Origin: WYZ-LMO8 sp964586135
GTDB lineage: Archaea > Thermoproteota > Methanomethylicia > Nezhaarchaeales > WYZ-LMO8
Reading direction: 5' to 3'
Assembly (NCBI GenBank): GCA_964586135.1
Contig: CAZPGS010000012.1
Location: 1 to 17,074 of the forward strand
DNA: 17,074 nucleotides
The notes below the pieces were generated by a model that searched no databases, was not told the origin of the DNA, and was given only the letters and a program-made list of their open reading frames with translations. This document shows, one piece after another, positions 14,106 through 17,074 of the stretch (positions within the stretch are counted from its first letter, which is position 1; each line of letters starts with the position of its first letter). Made by a program: the position numbers and the translations under genes.

Positions 14106-14548
14106 CCCGACTCCCGCTTAATTTTACTCTTCACTCTTATGCTTACAATTTCGGTATACGGGTACTGACCGCTCTCATCTTTCTCGTACTTTTTCACCAT
14201 GTCCCATACGTTGAGCAGTGCTATGGCCGTAGCTAGTAGGGCTTCCATTTCCACTCCGGTCTTTCCCATAGTCTTCACTAAAGTACGAACCCTTACCCCC
14301 TCTTCCTCAACAGCCATCTCGACCGAGACGTTGGTTAATGGGATTGGGTGGCAAAGTGGTAAGAGCTCGGCCGTCTTCTTCGCTGCCAGTATTGCAGCGA
14401 TGTTGGTCGTCGAGAAGACGTCGCCTTTTTCTACGCCACCCTCTCTTATCCTCTTCAAGGTCTCAGGCCTTAACTTTATGAAGCCCTCCGCCTCCGCCTC
14501 TCTATACACGTCTGCTTTATCAGTCACGTCAACCATGAAAGCCCTCAT
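14102..14548 (-). CDS. moaC: Cyclic pyranopterin monophosphate synthase MoaC
   Basis: MoaC turns 3',8-cyclo-7,8-dihydro-GTP, made by MoaA, into cyclic pyranopterin monophosphate, the first stable intermediate of molybdenum cofactor. The 148-residue length is typical. Diagnostic motifs are MVDVTDKADVYREA at the start, LPLCHPIPLT at 63-72, KTGVEMEALLATAIALLNVWDMVK at 96-119 and the lysine-bearing YEKDESGQYP that follows, matching the active-site region. The ATG at 14548 overlaps the stop of the winged-helix gene as ATGA; an ATG five codons in (14536) also exists. No moaA gene is identified in the window. A broken radical SAM gene is near the right edge, but it lacks MoaA features. Confidence 0.95.
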   Translation of the reverse strand: MRAFMVDVTDKADVYREAEAEGFIKLRPETLKRIREGGVEKGDVFSTTNIAAILAAKKTAELLPLCHPIPLTNVSVEMAVEEEGVRVRTLVKTMGKTGVEMEALLATAIALLNVWDMVKKYEKDESGQYPYTEIVSIRVKSKIKRESG

Positions 14549-14823
14549 TTCGAACCACCGACAAAGCTAATAGAATTAAACATATTCTTCAAAGCTTTAA
14601 CGCGCGGATCCTCGTGATTGATTTTAAAGATCCTCACCCTGCCAAAGACCTTTTCAGTGATGATGCCCATGCTCTTTAACTCCTCGAGGTGGTGCAAAGC
14701 CGTCTTGTAATTGACTTCTGCCTCTCTGGCTATAGCCGTTATGTTGAGTTCCTCTTTGTCCAGTAAGACCCTCAATATCCTTATCCTGGCTTTAGAACCC
14801 AGCAGGTTTTCTACGCTCAACAC
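14545..14823 (-). CDS. Small winged helix-turn-helix (ArsR/MarR-like) DNA-binding protein
   Basis: From the GTG at 14823 the product has 92 residues: VLSVENLLGSKARIRILRVL, a helix-turn-helix with ITAIAREAEVNYKTALHHLEEL, and a wing IITEKVFGRVRIFKI. It has no other domain and looks like a one-domain transcription factor of a common archaeal type. The frame is open further upstream to a TTG at 14871, but a strong GGAGG lies five bases before GTG 14823 (and eight before the following TTG), and the homologous part starts there, so I use 14823. The gene overlaps the 3' end of cdc6 by 32 nt and joins moaC by ATGA. It may regulate its own operon; whether it binds an origin or a Moco signal is unknown. 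Confidence 0.75.
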   Translation of the reverse strand: MLSVENLLGSKARIRILRVLLDKEELNITAIAREAEVNYKTALHHLEELKSMGIITEKVFGRVRIFKINHEDPRVKALKNMFNSISFVGGSK

Positions 14824-16033
14824 TTTTTCCTCCGATCTCTTCAACCAAAAGCTTTGAGACCTCTCTTTCAAGCAGATAAGCTGGTATGGTTGGCAGGCCT
14901 ATTAGCGTAGTCCTCCCTCTTTCGAGGGTCGCGGTCTTTGTTGTTATGAAGCCCATTTTCTCTAAGTTTTTGACCATCTTCCACAATTGTGTATGTTTTT
15001 TAGCCTTAAGCCCCCAGAGCTCGCACTCGCCCCGATACTTATCTTCTAAGGATCCCATCTTCAAGTAGGCGACCCCTCTCTTTAGCTCTTTAGCTATTGA
15101 AAGCAGCACTATCTTCTCGTCAACTAGCAGGCCCTTTAAATCTTCAATTCTAATGGCCGGGTGCGTGAAGCTACTAGCCTCTCTCACATCGTCGGGCGTT
15201 ACGTGACCCCTCCCCCTCGCGTCAGCTATCTTACCGGCCCTCCATAATAACTCTAGAGCCAACCTCGCGTCGCCATTTCCCCCGCGGTCAACGCCAACGT
15301 TATCGGCTATAACCTCCAATGCCTCGGGGAGCACGGCCCCCTCTCTAAAAGACAGCTTCACCCTATCTTGGAGTATAGCCATCAATTGTTGAGAGGTGTA
15401 AGGCTCGAACTCTACTACGTTCCTCGTCAGACTACTCTTGACGACGTCGTCTAGCTCATAGACGAAGTCCTTGCTCCTTGAAATGAACATCATGCCCAAT
15501 TTAACCTTGCTCTCATCGTAACCTTCCAGCGCTCTTAGCAAGTTGTAAAGAGCCTCTTGTCCCGTTGCCTTAACGAAGTAGTGGACCTCGTCGAGCACTA
15601 AGATGGTTGACACTCGTTTCTCCTCGAGTAGCGAGACTATCATCTTTAAGAGCTCTTGAGGTGACAACCCCCTGCTAGGCAGGGACGGCGCCAGTACCTC
15701 CATCATCCTTTGAGCTATGAGGAAGAGGGTCCTCTCTCGATAACAGTTAACGTAGATGAACTTGAAGTCTTTGTTCCTTTTCTTAAGCTCCCCCTCCAAA
15801 ATCCTCCCAAAGAGCTTAGAAGTGGCAGTTTTACCGGTCCCGACACTCCCTATTAGGAGGGCTTTTTGGTAAAAGCCTCTTTCCCCCTCGACTATGTACC
15901 TGAAGAAATTTATTAGAGTCTTCAACTGCGCTTCTCGGTGGGGCAAGTTCGGGGGGACATACTCAAACGATAGGGCCCCCTCGTCTTTAAACACGGATTT
16001 GCTCGCCACGAAGTTAAAGCCCTCAATGCTCAT
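14792..16033 (-). CDS. cdc6: Orc1/Cdc6 replication initiator
   Basis: This AAA+ protein binds replication origins and helps load MCM. Counting from ATG 16033 the protein has 413 residues: the N-terminal YVPPNLPHREAQL (initiator-type 'lP hRe' entry), Walker A GSVGTGKT at 62-69, Walker B VLDEVHYF at 146-153, an ISRSKDF sensor region, a sensor 2 GNGDARLALELL, and a C-terminal winged helix ending in the KLLVEEIGGKSVERRKPAGF tail. The frame extends upstream to a TTG at 16072, but the TATA box at 16077-16085 puts the transcript start near 16053, so ATG 16033 fits better. Origins often lie beside such genes; I see no convincing origin recognition box in the 87-bp upstream spacer. It leads an operon with a winged-helix gene and Moco genes. 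Confidence 0.93.
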   Translation of the reverse strand: MSIEGFNFVASKSVFKDEGALSFEYVPPNLPHREAQLKTLINFFRYIVEGERGFYQKALLIGSVGTGKTATSKLFGRILEGELKKRNKDFKFIYVNCYRERTLFLIAQRMMEVLAPSLPSRGLSPQELLKMIVSLLEEKRVSTILVLDEVHYFVKATGQEALYNLLRALEGYDESKVKLGMMFISRSKDFVYELDDVVKSSLTRNVVEFEPYTSQQLMAILQDRVKLSFREGAVLPEALEVIADNVGVDRGGNGDARLALELLWRAGKIADARGRGHVTPDDVREASSFTHPAIRIEDLKGLLVDEKIVLLSIAKELKRGVAYLKMGSLEDKYRGECELWGLKAKKHTQLWKMVKNLEKMGFITTKTATLERGRTTLIGLPTIPAYLLEREVSKLLVEEIGGKSVERRKPAGF

Positions 16034-16076
16034 GGAATGGCACCACTTTGCTCCTGATACATCACCCGCCAACGCC

Positions 16077-16085
16077 GATATAAAC
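16077..16085 (-). promoter_or_regulatory. TATA box of the cdc6 gene
   Basis: GTTTATATC on the minus strand lies about 50 nt upstream of the ATG at 16033 and predicts a transcript start near 16053, giving a leader of about 20 nt. It favours ATG 16033 over the upstream TTG at 16072. Motif and spacing only. Confidence 0.5.
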
Positions 16086-16120
16086 TCACAAATCAGTTGC
16101 GCTAAGCACGATCTTCTATT

Positions 16121-16552
16121 TTAGTCTTCGCTGACCAGCGACAGCCCGACGACGTCCCAAACTACGTTGATTACAAGCCTCTTCTTGCCTCCTACAAGTT
16201 CGAGCTTCTCCATTATCACGCTCGACAGTCTCTCCTCGTCGATTCCAAGGTAATCGCCTCGTATCCTGCTCACGACGTTGACCTCTCTTGACCCTTTCAA
16301 GACCCTTTTGGCCGAAGCTATTATGTCTCTAAGTCTCGCTGGAGAAGTGTCATCGAACACTACAAATCTATGGGCCCTAGTAAGCCTGCGCGAGAGGAGC
16401 TCTATCAGTTGGCTACCCGGCAAGCTCGACCAGACCAGCACGACTCCTCTGCCATTAAACGCCCTGACGTAAGCGTTAAGATCGTGTGGAAATATCGCGT
16501 CGATGACCTCCCAAGCTGTCCAACGCTCCTTACCAGCCTCTGTAGTCAACAT
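16121..16552 (-). CDS. THUMP-domain RNA-binding protein (COG1818/Tan1-like)
   Basis: This small protein of 143 residues has the look of a stand-alone archaeal THUMP domain. It starts MLTTEAGKER, goes through a helix with AWEVIDAIFPHDLNAYV, the strand GRGVVLVWSSLPGSQLIELL, RRLTRAHRFVVFD, a helix ARLRDIIASAKRVL, the strand EVNVVSRIRGDYLGIDEERL and the closing KKRLVINVVWDVVGLSLV. THUMP domains bind RNA, mainly tRNA acceptor regions, usually next to a modification enzyme; the stand-alone form may assist one, as Tan1 does for tRNA acetylation. ATG 16552 has GGAGG just upstream; an ATG at 16594 and a TTG at 16678 are also in frame, but the residues before 16552 do not look conserved. The stop is 87 bases from the cdc6 start codon. 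The call rests on pattern recognition only. Confidence 0.65.
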   Translation of the reverse strand: MLTTEAGKERWTAWEVIDAIFPHDLNAYVRAFNGRGVVLVWSSLPGSQLIELLSRRLTRAHRFVVFDDTSPARLRDIIASAKRVLKGSREVNVVSRIRGDYLGIDEERLSSVIMEKLELVGGKKRLVINVVWDVVGLSLVSED

Positions 16553-16597
16553 CAACCTCCACAAAGCGAAACCCACAAGTTTAAAGCGGGGCATCGT

Positions 16598-16607
16598 AAA
16601 AATTATT
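16598..16607 (+). promoter_or_regulatory. AT-rich TATA-like element between the THUMP and radical SAM genes
   Basis: AAAAATTATT at 16598-16607 lies about 27 nt before the GTG at 16632 on the plus strand, fitting an almost leaderless transcript of the radical SAM remnant. The same stretch read on the minus strand predicts a start near 16578 for the THUMP gene. A second candidate for the minus strand, GCTTTAAACT, is at 16578-16587. None can be chosen without transcript data. Confidence 0.35.
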
Positions 16608-16631
16608 TCGAGATGATGAAAGGGTAGGTTT

Positions 16632-16860
16632 GTGAGAAGGCCGACGAGCTTCAACCCCGATGCTGATGGTCTTCTCAAACATGCCCAGAGAAGCGCGCTA
16701 TGCTATGTGCTGACAACTAGCAAGTGCGATCTGAAATGCGATTGTTGCGGCGGTAGCTTTCCCGAGCATCTGGTCCCATCGAGCATAAAGTACACGATAA
16801 GAGACCCCAAGACTTTTTGAGTGGCGTCGAGGAGCTAGTCGTAGCCTTCTATGGAGGGGA
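16632..16860 (+). pseudogene. Broken radical SAM protein gene (N-terminal fragment with frameshift)
   Basis: From GTG 16632 (preceded by AAGGGTAGG) the frame reads RSALCYVLTTSKCDLKCDCC, with C32, C36 and C39 as the CxxxCxxC cluster site, then GGSFPEHLVPSSIKYTIRDP, and ends at a TGA (16818-16820). The reading continues smoothly one base back: a T-run at 16814-16818 precedes LSGVEELVVAFYGGE, which has the family's AFYGGE motif at the right distance. After that motif, around 16860, similarity stops; the usual PLL and the rest of the barrel are absent. The N-terminus resembles an archaeal family of uncharacterised radical SAM proteins. A single lost T plus a lost 3' part point to a decayed gene; a sequencing error in the T-run or programmed -1 slippage could explain the first break but not the second. 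Confidence 0.6.
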
Positions 16861-16875
16861 ACAGTTTGTCTCCAG

Positions 16876-17074
16876 GTGCTCATTCTCATTGTTCTATACT
16901 CACTCGTTGCACCTATGGACCTCCACCTCGCCCGCACCTCGCGAGCTATCGGCGCGGGCTCGCAGGCGGCCGTCGAGCCCAACGGCATGGGGCTCCCATC
17001 TACGGGGATTAACCCTGCGGGGCTTGGAGCATTGCTCCCATTACCCCGCAGGGCTTTGAATAGGAGGTCGATGC
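16876..17074 (+). CDS. Open frame of unknown nature, running off the right edge
   Basis: Starting at GTG 16876 a frame stays open for 66 codons to the window end. It begins with a hydrophobic run (VLILIVLYSLVAPM) and continues with a Gly/Pro/Ala-rich part (SQAAVEPNGMGLPSTGINPA, then GLGALLPLPRRALNRR). I do not recognise a domain. GC at third positions is high, as in real genes here, but the same DNA holds several inverted repeats, which would be odd for an ordinary coding stretch. A GGAGGGG at 16853-16859 is rather far (16 nt) to be its ribosome site. At the very edge AGGAGGTCG precedes an ATG at 17071, which could instead be the start of the next gene. It could be the tail of a transposon protein such as TnpB, or non-coding. 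Confidence 0.25.
   Translation, partial: MLILIVLYSLVAPMDLHLARTSRAIGAGSQAAVEPNGMGLPSTGINPAGLGALLPLPRRALNRRSM
16956..16980. repeat. Inverted repeat, 7-bp arms
   Basis: GGGCTCG (16956-16962) and CGAGCCC (16974-16980) are perfect inverted arms around 11 bases. Followed closely by a second small hairpin with arms ATGGG 16987-16991 and CCCAT 16995-16999. Both lie just upstream of the larger nested repeat. Confidence 0.6.
17013..17053. repeat. Nested inverted repeat (10-bp outer arms, 5-bp inner arms)
   Basis: The outer arms CCCTGCGGGG (17013-17022) and CCCCGCAGGG (17044-17053) are perfect inverted copies. Between them GGAGC (17026-17030) and GCTCC (17034-17038) form an inner stem with a 3-nt loop, separated from the outer stem by unpaired CTT and CATTA. 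As RNA this would be a stable stem with an internal loop. No T-run follows, so a simple terminator is unlikely. Confidence 0.75.

Noticed and set aside
14824..14871. Longer N-terminus of the winged-helix protein from TTG 14871
   Set aside because: A GGAGG lies just before GTG 14823 and the extra 16 residues are charged and unlike the family; they are read from the end of cdc6.
16034..16120. Possible replication origin next to cdc6
   Set aside because: The 87-bp spacer holds a TATA box and AT-rich DNA, but I found no convincing origin recognition box or repeated motif with a G-run; an origin cannot be claimed.
16698..16988. A 96-codon minus-strand open frame
   Set aside because: Arg-rich shadow of the radical SAM fragment and hairpin region, with no start site signal or known motif.
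17013..17053. Intrinsic terminator
   Set aside because: The stem is strong, but no T-run follows it and archaeal terminators rarely need a stem.
1..17074. CRISPR array, rRNA genes, riboswitches or long direct repeats
   Set aside because: No regularly spaced repeats, rRNA-like sequence or known riboswitch core was seen when reading the window.

Overview
The window looks like chromosomal DNA of a thermophilic archaeon, most likely of the Thermoproteota (crenarchaeal) side. The signs are a full archaeal replication set (MCM, a GINS subunit, Hel308, RFC small and large subunits, an Orc1/Cdc6 initiator), a class I archaeal CCA-adding enzyme, a tRNA-Pro with a bulge-helix-bulge intron and no encoded CCA, archaea-only families (UPF0200-type kinase, UPF0201, COG2112-type kinase, stand-alone THUMP protein), TATA-type promoters with short leaders, and frequent GTG/TTG starts. 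The species cannot be named from this sequence.

Layout. (1) 1-1930, minus strand: a tightly packed operon with a radical SAM activase-like protein, a UPF0200 P-loop kinase, a UPF0201 protein and the start of a TIM-barrel sugar isomerase-like protein that runs off the left edge. (2) 1998-5781, plus strand: PRPP synthetase, RNA 2',3'-cyclic phosphodiesterase (ThpR), CCA-adding enzyme, a small atypical protein kinase and an intron-bearing tRNA-Pro(GGG), so several steps of tRNA maturation lie next to a tRNA that needs them. (3) 5763-10516, minus strand: hel308, mcm and a GINS gene (Gins23-like by domain order). The last codons of hel308 lie antisense inside the tRNA gene. (4) 10641-12859, plus strand: rfcS and rfcL, divergent from the GINS-MCM-Hel308 unit. 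(5) 12856-16033, minus strand: orc1/cdc6, a small winged-helix protein, moaC, moaB and a MobB-like/4Fe-4S protein, joined by overlaps or a 2-nt gap, so a replication initiator appears to head a molybdenum-cofactor operon. (6) 16121-16552, minus strand: a THUMP-domain RNA-binding protein. (7) 16632-17074, plus strand: a damaged N-terminal piece of an archaeal radical SAM gene. It frameshifts at a T-run, loses family similarity just after its GGE motif, and is followed by about 200 bases of GC-rich, hairpin-rich DNA with an open frame to the right edge.

Most of the window is ordinary, dense archaeal housekeeping DNA. The parts most worth a second look are the right-hand end (broken radical SAM gene plus nested inverted repeats, perhaps a mobile-element remnant or structured RNA), the tRNA-Pro/hel308 antisense overlap, the cdc6-to-Moco operon, and the MobB-like protein whose P-loop has lost its GKT/S lysine-Thr/Ser signature. 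No intergenic stretch exceeds 300 bases.
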